A stretch of DNA of 64,000 nt from an uncultured Cetobacterium sp. GTDB taxonomy: Bacteria; Fusobacteriota; Fusobacteriia; Fusobacteriales; Fusobacteriaceae. Positions 46,752 to 55,534 of the stretch are shown piece by piece (position 1 is the first letter of the stretch; each line of letters begins with the position of its first letter). Location of the stretch: NCBI RefSeq assembly GCF_945952365.1, contig NZ_CAMFHX010000011.1, positions 22,548-86,547 on the forward strand. The letters run 5' to 3'. Below the pieces are notes generated by a model. The model saw only the letters and a list, made by a program, of their open reading frames with translations. It was not told where the DNA came from and did not search any database. The position numbers and the translations under genes were made by a program.

Positions 46752-47744
46752 ATGAAAGCATTGGCACTTTTTTCTGGAGGACTTGATAGTGCTCTAGCAA
46801 TAAAAATTATAAAAGATCAAGGTATAGAAGTAATCGCTCTTAACTTTGTTTCACACTTCTTTGGTGGAAAAAATGAAAAGGCTGAAAATATGGCTAAGCA
46901 ACTTGGAGTTCAACTTGAGTACGTTAACTTTACTAGTTCTCATACTGAAATCTTAAAAAACCCTGTTCATGGACGTGGAAAAAATATGAATCCTTGTATT
47001 GACTGTCACGCTCTTATGTTTAAAACAGCTGGTGATCTTATGGAGAAGTTTGGTGCTTCTTTCATAATTTCTGGAGAAGTTCTTGGACAAAGACCTATGT
47101 CACAAAATTACCAAGCATTAGAAAAAGTTAAGGCTATGTCACCTGGACTTGAAAATCTTATTGTAAGACCATTATCAGCTAAACTTTTACCAGAAAGTGA
47201 GCCTGAAAGATTAGGTTGGGTTGATAGAGAAAAACTTCTTGATATTCAAGGTAGAAGTAGAAAAACTCAAATGGAGTTAATGGATAAGTTTGGAATTGTT
47301 GACTACCCTACACCTGGTGGAGGATGTCTTCTTACAGATCCTGGTTACTCAAAAAGATTACGTATTTTAGAAGAGGATGGGTTTTTAGAGGATGAACACT
47401 CTAATCTATTCCACCTTTTAAAAATAGGTAGATTCTTTAGATTTGAAAAAGGAAAATATCTAATTGTTGGAAGAGAGCAAGAAGATAACCTTAAAATAGA
47501 TGAGTTTAAAACTTATGGTTCTCTATTTATCAGAGGAAAAGAGGTTCCTGGACCACACATGGTTGGATTCGGAGAGCTTTCAGAAGAAGAAATTAATTTT
47601 GCGTTAAATCTTTTCTCTAGATATTCTAAAGTAAAAGGAAATTCAGAATTAACTTTCCTTATGAATGGTGAAGATGTTACTATTCCTGCTGTTAACTTTG
47701 AAGCTTTAAATGAAGAAATCGCAAAATATCAAATTACAATGTAA
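46752..47744 (+). CDS. PP-loop ATPase, ThiI/MnmA-like tRNA sulfur-transferase
   Basis: 330 residues. The ATP-pyrophosphatase loop is SGGLDS (8-13). Cys82 and Cys85 (NPCIDC) and Cys192 (GGGCLLTD) could hold a [4Fe-4S] cluster, as in cluster-dependent tRNA thiolases. It lacks the THUMP and rhodanese domains of E. coli ThiI. It most likely makes a thiouridine in tRNA, perhaps s4U, but the target base cannot be read from sequence. It ends the hemW-yggS-sepF unit, before a terminator. Confidence 0.75.
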   Translation: MKALALFSGGLDSALAIKIIKDQGIEVIALNFVSHFFGGKNEKAENMAKQLGVQLEYVNFTSSHTEILKNPVHGRGKNMNPCIDCHALMFKTAGDLMEKFGASFIISGEVLGQRPMSQNYQALEKVKAMSPGLENLIVRPLSAKLLPESEPERLGWVDREKLLDIQGRSRKTQMELMDKFGIVDYPTPGGGCLLTDPGYSKRLRILEEDGFLEDEHSNLFHLLKIGRFFRFEKGKYLIVGREQEDNLKIDEFKTYGSLFIRGKEVPGPHMVGFGELSEEEINFALNLFSRYSKVKGNSELTFLMNGEDVTIPAVNFEALNEEIAKYQITM

Positions 47745-47753
47745 TGTAAGAAG

Positions 47754-47781
47754 CAGCTAAGAGAAATCTTAGCTGTTTTTT
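47754..47781 (+). terminator. Intrinsic terminator after the PP-loop gene
   Basis: Perfect 9-bp stem CAGCTAAGA / TCTTAGCTG with a GAAA loop, then T6. Confidence 0.9.
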
Positions 47782-47806
47782 GAATTTACTATTAAAAGGA
47801 GAGTTT

Positions 47807-48172
47807 ATGTATACTATAAAAAATGTATCTGAAATGGTTGGACTTTCATCATATACAATAAGATATTATGATAAATGTGGGTTAATGCCATTTGTTGCGA
47901 GAAATAAAAATGGTGTCAGAGAGTTTACAGAGGATGATGTCTTTTGGATTGAAATTATAAAATGTTTAAAAAATACTGGAATGACAATTGAAGATATAAG
48001 ATCTATTGTTGATTTAAGTTTAAAAGGAGATCATACTAAAGATGAAAGAAGAACTATTCTTCTTGAGCATAGAAAAAAAATCTTAGAACAGATTGAAGAT
48101 TTAAATAGTAATCTTAAAAAATTGGATGCTAAAATTGCGTGGTATGATAATAATTCTATTTCTTGTGAATAA
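47807..48172 (+). CDS. MerR-family regulator, AdhR/NmlR-like
   Basis: 121 residues from the ATG behind AAAGGAGAG; an upstream in-frame reading is not supported. The MerR helix-turn-helix (NVSEMVGLSSYTIRYYDKCGL) is followed by the wing and a dimerising coiled coil (~80-115). Cys53 (IIKCLKNTGM) sits where AdhR/NmlR proteins carry their reactive cysteine, which senses aldehydes or thiol stress. The downstream promoter has the 19-bp spacer these activators need. The target is the reductase gene at 48239. Confidence 0.87.
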   Translation: MYTIKNVSEMVGLSSYTIRYYDKCGLMPFVARNKNGVREFTEDDVFWIEIIKCLKNTGMTIEDIRSIVDLSLKGDHTKDERRTILLEHRKKILEQIEDLNSNLKKLDAKIAWYDNNSISCE

Positions 48173-48177
48173 AAGTA

Positions 48178-48208
48178 TTGACTTAGAGTCGTCTCTAAGG
48201 TTTATAAT
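48178..48208 (+). promoter_or_regulatory. MerR-type promoter with operator, upstream of yqhD-like gene
   Basis: -35 TTGACT (48178-48183), 19-bp spacer, -10 TATAAT (48203-48208). A perfect dyad CTTAGAG-TCGT-CTCTAAG (48182-48199) fills the spacer. Long spacers with a central dyad are the hallmark of MerR-activated promoters, and the sequence resembles AdhR operators. Confidence 0.85.
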
Positions 48209-48238
48209 CTAGCTAATTACAAATAGGAGGTTGATTTT

Positions 48239-49396
48239 ATGTTAAATTTTAATTTTTATAATCCAACACACATTGTTTTTGGTAAAGATACTTTAGACCA
48301 ATTAAATAGTTTAGTTCCTGCAGATGCAAAAGTTTTAATAACTTACGGTGGGGGATCAGTTAATAGATTTGGTACTCTAGATAAAGTTATCCAAAATCTT
48401 CCTGGTAGAAAAATATTTCAATTTGGTGGAATAGAACCAAATCCTCAATATAATACACTTATGAAAGCTGTACAAATTGCAAAAGATGAAAATGTAGATT
48501 TTCTTCTTGCTGTAGGTGGGGGTTCTGTTATGGATGGAACTAAGTTTATAGCTTTAGCTTCTAGATATGAAGGAGATTGTTTAGATTTACTTACTCCAGA
48601 ATTTGATTTAGCTCCTGTTGACAGTGCTATTCCTATGGGAACTGTTGTAACTCTTCCAGCTACTGGATCAGAGATGAATAACGGCGCTGTTATCAGTCAT
48701 AAAAATTTAAAGGTCCCTGTATTTAGTATGTTTACTTTCCCTAAGTTCTCTATACTAGATCCAACTTTAACTTTTACATTACCAACTACACAGGTTGCAA
48801 ATGGAATAATCGATACCTTTATTCATACTGTTGAGCAATATGTTACATATCCTGTAGATGCAAGATTCCAAGATAGAACTGCTGAAGGAATTCTAAAAAC
48901 TTTAATAGAGATTGGTAAAACAACAATTGAGGAGCCTACAAATTATGATGCTAGAGCAAATCTTGTTTGGTGCGCTACTATGGCTTTAAATGGTCTTATC
49001 GGTGCTGGAGTTCCACAAGACTGGACTACTCACATGATTGGTCATGAAGTTACAGCTATGTTTGGTGTAGACCATGCTAAAACTCTTGCTATTTTACAAC
49101 CAGCTATTTGGGAAGTTAGAAAAGAACAAAAAAGAGCTAAATTAATTCAATATGCTGAGCGTGTTTGGGATATAACTGAATGCGATGAAGATCTAAAAAT
49201 AGAGTTAGGGATTCAAAAAACTCGTGCTTTCTTTGAGGAGTTAGGAGTTAAAACTCATCTTTCTGATTATGATATTACAGAAGAAAAAATTGAAGATTTA
49301 ATCCTAGCTTTAAAAAATAACAACAGAACTGCTCTTTCTGAAACTGGAGATTTAACTTTAGAAATTAGTAGAGAAATTCTAAAAAAAGCATTATAA
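48239..49396 (+). CDS. yqhD: Iron-containing alcohol dehydrogenase, YqhD-like NADPH-dependent aldehyde reductase
   Basis: 385 residues. It aligns by eye along its length with E. coli YqhD: NFYNPTHIVFGK, LITYGGGSV, FGGIEPNP, AVGGGSVMDGTKF, LPATGSEMNNGAV, DTFIHTVEQYVT and the metal-binding DWTTHMIGHEVTAMFGVDHA. It reduces short and toxic aldehydes with NADPH. Control by the adjacent MerR protein fits aldehyde detoxification. AGGAGG precedes the ATG. Confidence 0.93.
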   Translation: MLNFNFYNPTHIVFGKDTLDQLNSLVPADAKVLITYGGGSVNRFGTLDKVIQNLPGRKIFQFGGIEPNPQYNTLMKAVQIAKDENVDFLLAVGGGSVMDGTKFIALASRYEGDCLDLLTPEFDLAPVDSAIPMGTVVTLPATGSEMNNGAVISHKNLKVPVFSMFTFPKFSILDPTLTFTLPTTQVANGIIDTFIHTVEQYVTYPVDARFQDRTAEGILKTLIEIGKTTIEEPTNYDARANLVWCATMALNGLIGAGVPQDWTTHMIGHEVTAMFGVDHAKTLAILQPAIWEVRKEQKRAKLIQYAERVWDITECDEDLKIELGIQKTRAFFEELGVKTHLSDYDITEEKIEDLILALKNNNRTALSETGDLTLEISREILKKAL

Positions 49397-49408
49397 TATA
49401 TTTCTAGA

Positions 49409-49437
49409 GGCTGAGAAGTTTTTCTCAGCCATTTTTT
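49409..49437 (+). terminator. Intrinsic terminator after the reductase gene
   Basis: Perfect 9-bp stem GGCTGAGAA / TTCTCAGCC with a GTTT loop, then A and T6. Confidence 0.9.
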
Positions 49438-49452
49438 AAAGAGGTGATTATT

Positions 49453-50685
49453 TTGAACATAGATTTAATACATGAAGCAAATCGTTGCTTAAACTGCAAA
49501 AAACCACTTTGTAAAATACACTGCCCTATATCAACAGATATTCCCAATATTATAAATCTGTTTAAAGAAAATAAAATAGCTGAAGCTGGGGAGGCTTTAT
49601 TTTTAAACAACCCACTTTCTATATTTTGTTCTATAGTTTGCCCTCATGAAGAGCAATGTAAAGGTCATTGTATAAAAGGAATCAAAGAGACTCCCGTTGA
49701 GTTCCCATTGATTGAAAAAGAGATATCTACAAAGTATCTTTCTACTCTTCCTTTAGACAAAAAAGAAAACAATAATATTGATGTTGCTATTATCGGTGGA
49801 GGTCCTGCGGGTATCACAGCTGCTATTCTTTTAGCTAAAGAGGGTTTTAAAGTTACTATTTTTGAAGCTTTCTCTAAACTTGGTGGCGTTTTAAGATATG
49901 GAATACCAGAGTTTAGACTTTCTAGAGAATTAACAGATACTTTTGAAAAATATCTATTAAACCTTGGAGTGAAAATAAAATATAATACTCTTGTTGGTCC
50001 AATACACACTATTCAAAACTTAAAAGATGATGGATTCAAATATGTTATCATCACCACTGGTGTTTGGAATCCAAAGCCAATGGATATCAAAGGTGAAACA
50101 AAAGGTAATGTTCACTACGCTATAAACTATCTTGTATCTCCTGAATCATACAGCTTAGGTGAGAATGTTTTAGTTATTGGTGGTGGAAATGTTGCTATGG
50201 ATGCTGCAAGAGTTGCTAAGAGGCTGGGAAGCTCTGTCACTGTTATGTATAGACGTGGTGAAGAGGATATGCCTGCTACTAAAGTCGAAATAGCTGAAGC
50301 AAAAGAGGATGGGGTAGAATTTAAATTCTATTATGCTCCAAAAGAGATTTTAGATGATAAAATGATTTTCTTAAGAACTGAATCACTGACTGATGAATCT
50401 GGAAGAAAAAAACTTATCACTTTAGATGATAGTGATATAGCTGTTAAATATAGCTCAGTTATTGTTGCTGTTAGCCAAGGTCCTAAGAAAAATATAGTTT
50501 CATCTGAGGATAGAATTAGCACTGAAAAATGGGGAACTGTTGTTGTATCTGATAATTTTGAAACAACCCTAGATAATGTTTTCTCTTGTGGTGATGTTGT
50601 CACTGGTCCTAAAACCGTTGTTGCAGCAGTTAATGACGCTAAAAAAATGGTTAATAATATATTAAGTAAAGAGGGATTGATCTAA
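49453..50685 (+). CDS. GltD/NfnB-like NAD(P)-dependent flavoprotein oxidoreductase
   Basis: 410 residues using TTG behind GAGGTG; a GTG inside that site is not credible. The N-terminal cysteines CLNCKKPLCKIHCP and CSIVCPHEEQCKGHC should bind two [4Fe-4S] clusters. Then come FAD (IGGGPAGITAAILL) and NADPH (VIGGGNVAMDAARVAKRLG) loops and a C-terminal CGDVVTG. It resembles the glutamate synthase small subunit and NfnB. No large subunit or NfnA is adjacent, so its electron partner is unknown. Confidence 0.88.
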   Translation: MNIDLIHEANRCLNCKKPLCKIHCPISTDIPNIINLFKENKIAEAGEALFLNNPLSIFCSIVCPHEEQCKGHCIKGIKETPVEFPLIEKEISTKYLSTLPLDKKENNNIDVAIIGGGPAGITAAILLAKEGFKVTIFEAFSKLGGVLRYGIPEFRLSRELTDTFEKYLLNLGVKIKYNTLVGPIHTIQNLKDDGFKYVIITTGVWNPKPMDIKGETKGNVHYAINYLVSPESYSLGENVLVIGGGNVAMDAARVAKRLGSSVTVMYRRGEEDMPATKVEIAEAKEDGVEFKFYYAPKEILDDKMIFLRTESLTDESGRKKLITLDDSDIAVKYSSVIVAVSQGPKKNIVSSEDRISTEKWGTVVVSDNFETTLDNVFSCGDVVTGPKTVVAAVNDAKKMVNNILSKEGLI

Positions 50686-50700
50686 TCAATCCCTCTTTTT
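50668..50700. terminator. Two-way intrinsic terminator between convergent genes
   Basis: 14-bp stem AAAGAGGGATTGAT / ATCAATCCCTCTTT with a 3-nt loop, followed by T on the plus strand and A-rich sequence on the other side. It overlaps the GltD-like stop. Confidence 0.85.
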
Positions 50701-50704
50701 TATA

Positions 50705-51898
50705 TTAGCTAATTTTATTATACTCTTCCAAAGCTCTTCTAAGTATTATCATTGAATTTTCTATATCGTCAACACTTGTACAGAATGAGAATCTAACTTC
50801 ATTTTCACCTTTTCCAGAAGTTTGATAGAATCCTGGTCCTGGTGCTAACAGTAATGTCTGGTTTTCATAAGAGTAATCTGTCAGTAACCATTTTGCAAAT
50901 TTTTCTGCATTGTCTATCGGCAGTTTTGCAAAAGCATAGAATGCTCCATGAGGTTTATAGCAAACAACTCCTGGAATTCTATTTAAGTATGAGAATAATA
51001 GATCTCTTCTATTTTGATATTTTATTCTTACATCTTCTAAATAGTTATCCATTGTATTTATTAAGTTTGCCGCTGCATGTTGCTCTATTGTTGAAACACA
51101 AAGTCTAGCTTGACTAAACTTCATTATACAGCTCATAAGCTCTTTATTTTTACTTGCAATAAGACCTATTCTAGCTCCACAAGCACTATAGTGTTTAGAG
51201 ATACTATCTACTAAGATAACTCTATCTTCTACATCCTTTAACTGCATAAATGATGTATACGGAATATCATCATATACAAACTGTCTATAAACTTCATCCG
51301 CTATAATATACAAATCTTTTTCTTTTGCTATCTCTGCTATCATTTCAATCTCTTCTTTAGTATAAACTGTTCCTGTTGGATTTACAGGATTTGAAAGCAT
51401 TATTGCTCTTGTTTTTTCATTTATTAAAGATTCAATTTTTTCTTTTGACGGAAGGTGAAAACTTGTTTCTATAGTTGTTTCTATTGGTAATACCTCTGCC
51501 CCTGCAAATTGACAAAAACTTGTATAGTTCGAATAAAATGGTTCAGGTATTAATACATTATCTCCCTCATTACATATAGCCATTAAAACGAACATTATCG
51601 CTTCACTACCACCTTGAGTTATCAATAAATCCTCCTCATTTACATTTATTCCCATCTTCTGATAACTCTTTGCAAAGCTTTCTAAAAGTTGTGGAATTCC
51701 TTGAGAGTGAGAGTATTTTACTATTTTCTCTTGATAGTTATGTAATCCTTCAAAAAATGAATCTGGAGTTACTACATTTGGTTGTCCTATATTTAACTTA
51801 TATACTTTTATTCCTTTTGCTTCTGCTGCGTCGGCCAGAGGAATCAACTTTCTTATTGGTGAAAAATTCATTTCTAATGCTCTTTTTGATAATTTCAT
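50705..51898 (-). CDS. PLP-dependent class I aminotransferase, aspartate-aminotransferase-like
   Basis: 397 residues from the ATG behind AGGAGGATC; the longer frame upstream lacks a site and overlaps the promoter. Fold-type I features: LNIGQPNVVTP, TQGGSEAI, LSNPVNPTGTVY, IADEVYRQFVY and the PLP lysine in SISKHYSACGARIG. The C-terminal arginine region is EVRFSFCTS. Substrate preference among aspartate, alanine and aromatic acids cannot be set from sequence. Confidence 0.9.
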   Translation of the reverse strand: MKLSKRALEMNFSPIRKLIPLADAAEAKGIKVYKLNIGQPNVVTPDSFFEGLHNYQEKIVKYSHSQGIPQLLESFAKSYQKMGINVNEEDLLITQGGSEAIMFVLMAICNEGDNVLIPEPFYSNYTSFCQFAGAEVLPIETTIETSFHLPSKEKIESLINEKTRAIMLSNPVNPTGTVYTKEEIEMIAEIAKEKDLYIIADEVYRQFVYDDIPYTSFMQLKDVEDRVILVDSISKHYSACGARIGLIASKNKELMSCIMKFSQARLCVSTIEQHAAANLINTMDNYLEDVRIKYQNRRDLLFSYLNRIPGVVCYKPHGAFYAFAKLPIDNAEKFAKWLLTDYSYENQTLLLAPGPGFYQTSGKGENEVRFSFCTSVDDIENSMIILRRALEEYNKIS

Positions 51899-51944
51899 TT
51901 TGATCCTCCTAGCTTTTGTTATAAATATTTTTATTTTTCTAAAT

Positions 51945-51973
51945 ATGATACGATATTTTTTATCTAAAGTCAA
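51945..51973 (-). promoter_or_regulatory. Promoter of the aminotransferase gene
   Basis: Minus strand: -35 TTGACT (51968-51973), 17-bp spacer, -10 TATCAT (51945-51950). Confidence 0.6.
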
Positions 51974-51985
51974 CTAATCGTTTAT

Positions 51986-52014
51986 TAAAAAAGGAGTAGA
52001 TTCCTCTACCCCTT
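51986..52014 (-). terminator. Terminator of the pyr operon
   Basis: 10-bp stem (51991-52000 and 52005-52014) that pairs fully, with one G-U, only when read on the minus strand, followed there by a T run. It lies just after pyrE. Confidence 0.7.
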
Positions 52015-52027
52015 CTTATATTTTATA

Positions 52028-52651
52028 TTATCTTCCCCAAGTATCTGGAGTTTTATTCCACTTTAATGCAATCTCAGCATCCTCAGAATCTATGTAGTTC
52101 TCTTCTGTTGCTACATTGATTAATGAAGCAAAATTTGAAAGCGTTGTCCAAGGAATTCTATCTGCCTCAAAGTTTTTATAAGCTTTTTCAAACTCATATG
52201 AGAATATTGCTAAAACTTGAACATCCGTAGCTCCAGCTTCTCTTGCAGCTGCTACTGCTTTAATAGAACTTCCTCCTGTAGAGATTAAATCCTCTATTAT
52301 AATTACTTTTTTACCTTCAAAGTCTGCACCCTCTATTTGTCTTCCTGCACCGTGGGCTTTCTTTTCTCCTCTGATATACGCCATTGGAATATTCATCTCT
52401 TGAGCTATAAATGCTGCCCAAGGAATTCCTGCTGTTGCTGTTCCTGCTACAATATCAAACTCTTTCTCTTTTAAAACTTCAATGAAAGCGTCTACTACAA
52501 CTTGTCTCTCTTTTGGGAATCCTATCATCTTTCTGTTGTCACAGTAAATTGGACTTTTGATTCCTGAAACAAAAGTAAATGGATCCTTTACACTTAATCT
52601 AACTGCCTCTGTTCCTAATAATGATTTTGCTATATTTTTCTCTCTAGACAT
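52028..52651 (-). CDS. pyrE: Orotate phosphoribosyltransferase
   Basis: 207 residues. The PRPP-binding motif is VIIIEDLISTGGSS, with VAGTATAGIPWAA and YIRGEKKAHG also typical. It makes orotidine 5'-monophosphate from orotate, the fifth step to UMP. Its ATG overlaps the pyrC stop by 8 nt (ATGTCTAG), so translation is probably coupled. It is the last gene of the operon. Confidence 0.96.
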   Translation of the reverse strand: MSREKNIAKSLLGTEAVRLSVKDPFTFVSGIKSPIYCDNRKMIGFPKERQVVVDAFIEVLKEKEFDIVAGTATAGIPWAAFIAQEMNIPMAYIRGEKKAHGAGRQIEGADFEGKKVIIIEDLISTGGSSIKAVAAAREAGATDVQVLAIFSYEFEKAYKNFEADRIPWTTLSNFASLINVATEENYIDSEDAEIALKWNKTPDTWGR

Positions 52652-53849
52652 TTTTATAACTCACTCCTTCTCCGATTTTTTCTATAAAACTATTTCCATC
52701 ATAAACTACCTTACCTCTTACTAAAGTTGAAAGTACTTTTCCCCCTCCAACAACTCCGTCATAAGGTGTCCATCCACATTTTGAAACTACATCTTCGTTT
52801 TTTATAACTTCTTTTCTTGTTATATCTACAACTACTAAGTCAGCATCATATCCAATCTCTAAAATCCCCTTATTCTCTATTTTAAATATTTTAGCAGGAT
52901 TTTCTGACATAACTTTTTGTAAAGTTTTCATATCTATCTTTTTATTTAACTCTTTTAGCATCAACTCTAATGAGTTTTCAACTCCAGGTATTCCATACGT
53001 CACTTTTGAATTTTTCTCTTCTAAAGTATGAGGAGCGTGATCTGTTCCTATTGTATCAATAGTTCCATCTATTAAACCTTCCCAAAGAGCCTTATTATCC
53101 TCTTTCTCTTTTAATTCTGGTTTCATTAGCAATAAAGAGTTGGCCATACTAGAATCTAAAAATAGATGGTGTGGTGCAACTTCTCCATATATCTTTAATC
53201 CCTCTTTTTTTGCAGCTCTTAATTTTTCTACTTCACTTTTTTTAGACAGATGACATAAATATAAAGGTTTTCTAAACCTTCTAGCTAAATCAATAGCTCT
53301 ATCAACCATATCTTCCTCAGCATGAACAGATACAATTTTAGACTCTTTAAAAAGATTTTCTAAAACTTTATCCTCCTCTACTAACATATCCCCTGTTGAC
53401 ATATTTAGAAATATTTTTGTTGAAGCTACTCTTCTTTTTACTTTTTTTATCTCTTCACTATTATCTAATCTACTTCCCCCAAAATGAAATCCATAATCCA
53501 CATAACTTCTATTTTTAGAGTTTCTCTCCTTAGCTGTTAGAATCTCCTCAGTTGTTGTATTTGGAACTGTATTTGGCATATCTATAAATGTTGTTACCCC
53601 ACCCTTTGCACAAGCCATGCTTCCTGTTTCAAAGTCCTCTTTATAATCAAGCCCTGGATCTCTCATATGTGTATGAGCATCTATTACCCCTGGCAGTACC
53701 CAGTTTCCATCTACATCTATTATCTCATCAATATCTAACTCCTCTACTTCAGAACAGTTATATATTTTTACAATTTTTCCATCTTGAACTAATATATCTT
53801 TTATACCCTCTTCCCCATGATATAAAACCTTACAGTTCTTTAGCAACAT
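52644..53849 (-). CDS. pyrC: Dihydroorotase
   Basis: 401 residues of the amidohydrolase type found in Gram-positive bacteria. Metal ligands are in DAHTHMRDPG, VHAEE, LCHLSKK and TDHAPHT. The equivalent of the bridging lysine region is KIFLNMS, where a lysine is visible at TKIFL. It closes carbamoyl aspartate to dihydroorotate. Its ATG overlaps the pyrF stop by 10 nt. Confidence 0.95.
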   Translation of the reverse strand: MLLKNCKVLYHGEEGIKDILVQDGKIVKIYNCSEVEELDIDEIIDVDGNWVLPGVIDAHTHMRDPGLDYKEDFETGSMACAKGGVTTFIDMPNTVPNTTTEEILTAKERNSKNRSYVDYGFHFGGSRLDNSEEIKKVKRRVASTKIFLNMSTGDMLVEEDKVLENLFKESKIVSVHAEEDMVDRAIDLARRFRKPLYLCHLSKKSEVEKLRAAKKEGLKIYGEVAPHHLFLDSSMANSLLLMKPELKEKEDNKALWEGLIDGTIDTIGTDHAPHTLEEKNSKVTYGIPGVENSLELMLKELNKKIDMKTLQKVMSENPAKIFKIENKGILEIGYDADLVVVDITRKEVIKNEDVVSKCGWTPYDGVVGGGKVLSTLVRGKVVYDGNSFIEKIGEGVSYKNV

Positions 53850-54562
53850 AACGCCTTAACTCCTTCCTCTATCTCAGCTAAAACACTCTTTGCCGCTTCT
53901 ACAGGATTTTCATTTTTAGTTATTGGTCTTCCTACTACTAAGTAGTCACATCCATTTAATATTGCATCTTTTGGAGTCATAATTCTCTCTTGGTCATCAG
54001 CTACAGACCACTTAGGTCTAACACCTGGACATACAGTTTTGAAGTCTTCTCCACATAACTCTTTTATAGCCTTAGCTTCCCATGGCGAACAAACTATTCC
54101 ATCCATTCCAGCTGTTTTAGTTAACTTCGCTAAATTTAATGCTAAATCTTTTAGTGAAAGTTGACTTTGGAAAGTCTCTTTTAATCCCTCTTCTGAGAAA
54201 CTTGTTAAGATTGTTACAGCTATTGATAAAATCTCTGGATTTACTTCTTTCACTTTTTTTGCCACAGATTCCATCATTGCTCTTCCACCACTTGCATGAA
54301 CATTGAACATAAATACATTTTGTCTTGCTGCAAATAGCGATGCCATAGTTGTTGTATTTGGAATATCATGGAACTTAAGATCTAAGAAAACTTTCTTTCC
54401 TTTTTCAGTTAAGTAATCCACCATCGTTCCTTTTGAGTTTAGGAATAACTCTAATCCTACTTTGTAGAACGAAACTGTATCTCCTAAAACCTCAACTATA
54501 TTTTTTGCATCCTCCATATTTGAGTAATCTAATGCTATTATTAATTTATCTTTAATATTCAT
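53840..54562 (-). CDS. pyrF: Orotidine 5'-phosphate decarboxylase
   Basis: 240 residues. The catalytic segment is FLDLKFHDIPNTT, preceded by IIALDYSN, and TPKDAILNGCDYLVVGRPIT is the phosphate-binding end. It converts OMP to UMP, the last step. GGAGGATTAAG precedes the ATG. It lies 38 nt after pyrD and overlaps pyrC. Confidence 0.96.
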   Translation of the reverse strand: MNIKDKLIIALDYSNMEDAKNIVEVLGDTVSFYKVGLELFLNSKGTMVDYLTEKGKKVFLDLKFHDIPNTTTMASLFAARQNVFMFNVHASGGRAMMESVAKKVKEVNPEILSIAVTILTSFSEEGLKETFQSQLSLKDLALNLAKLTKTAGMDGIVCSPWEAKAIKELCGEDFKTVCPGVRPKWSVADDQERIMTPKDAILNGCDYLVVGRPITKNENPVEAAKSVLAEIEEGVKALCC

Positions 54563-54600
54563 AATCTTAATCCTCCCTTAACTTTCACTTCTTTTTACTT

Positions 54601-55521
54601 TTATTTACAGTGTGCTGCTCCGATTATCTCTCCGATATTCTCTAAATTATTCTCTTCACAGAACTTTTCTAATCCTGCTTTTATCTCCACAGGTAAAACT
54701 GGATTAGTAAATAAACCTGTTCCTAGTGATACCATTGTTGCTCCTGCCATCATAAACTCTATTGCATCCTCTGTAGATGAGATTCCACCCATTCCAACTA
54801 TAGGAATATTTACATTTTGATAAACTTGATATACCATTCTTAAAGCTACTGGCTTTACTGCTGGTCCAGAGAATCCTCCAAAAGTATTTCCTAATACTGG
54901 CTTTCTCTTTTTTATATCTATCGCCATTCCAAGTAGAGTATTAATTAAAGAAACTGCATCAGCTCCATTCTCCTCTACTACTTTAGCTATATGAACTATA
55001 TCTGTTACATTTGGTGATAACTTTACAATTAGAGGTTTTGTTGTTACCTCTCTAACAGCTTTTGTTACTGCTCCTGCAACTTCTGGCTTTGCACCAAATG
55101 CCATTCCACCATCTTTTACATTTGGACATGATATATTTAACTCTATCATATCAACTTCAGGAATTTGTTCAACTCTCTTTGCAATCTCTACATATTCCTC
55201 TATAACTTTTCCATTTATATTTACAATTATTGGTGACTCTATTCCAGAAGCTTTTATATTTTTTACAATTACATCTTCAAAGTAATCAATCCCTGGATTT
55301 TCAAGTCCAACACAATTTAACATTCCACCTGGAGTCTCCGCTATTCTAGTTCCATAGTTTCCATCTCTAGGCTCCATTGTTATTCCCTTTACAACAATTC
55401 CACCTAAAACATTTGGATCAAAGTAATCTTTATATTCTAAACCAAATCCGAAACATCCAGATGATGTTACCATTGGATTTTTAAATTCTTTTCCTAAAAA
55501 TTTCGTTTTTAATCTATTCAT
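54601..55521 (-). CDS. pyrD: Dihydroorotate dehydrogenase, class 1B catalytic subunit
   Basis: 306 residues from the ATG behind GGGAGTGGGAAG; an upstream in-frame ATG would overlap pyrK. FMN-fold features: VTSSGCFGFG, NISCPNVKDGG (with the active cysteine) and GMGGISSTEDAIEFMMAGA. Class 1B enzymes use NAD through the PyrK subunit, whose gene is directly upstream. It oxidises dihydroorotate to orotate in the cytoplasm. Confidence 0.96.
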   Translation of the reverse strand: MNRLKTKFLGKEFKNPMVTSSGCFGFGLEYKDYFDPNVLGGIVVKGITMEPRDGNYGTRIAETPGGMLNCVGLENPGIDYFEDVIVKNIKASGIESPIIVNINGKVIEEYVEIAKRVEQIPEVDMIELNISCPNVKDGGMAFGAKPEVAGAVTKAVREVTTKPLIVKLSPNVTDIVHIAKVVEENGADAVSLINTLLGMAIDIKKRKPVLGNTFGGFSGPAVKPVALRMVYQVYQNVNIPIVGMGGISSTEDAIEFMMAGATMVSLGTGLFTNPVLPVEIKAGLEKFCEENNLENIGEIIGAAHCK

Positions 55522-55534
55522 ACTTCCCACTCCC

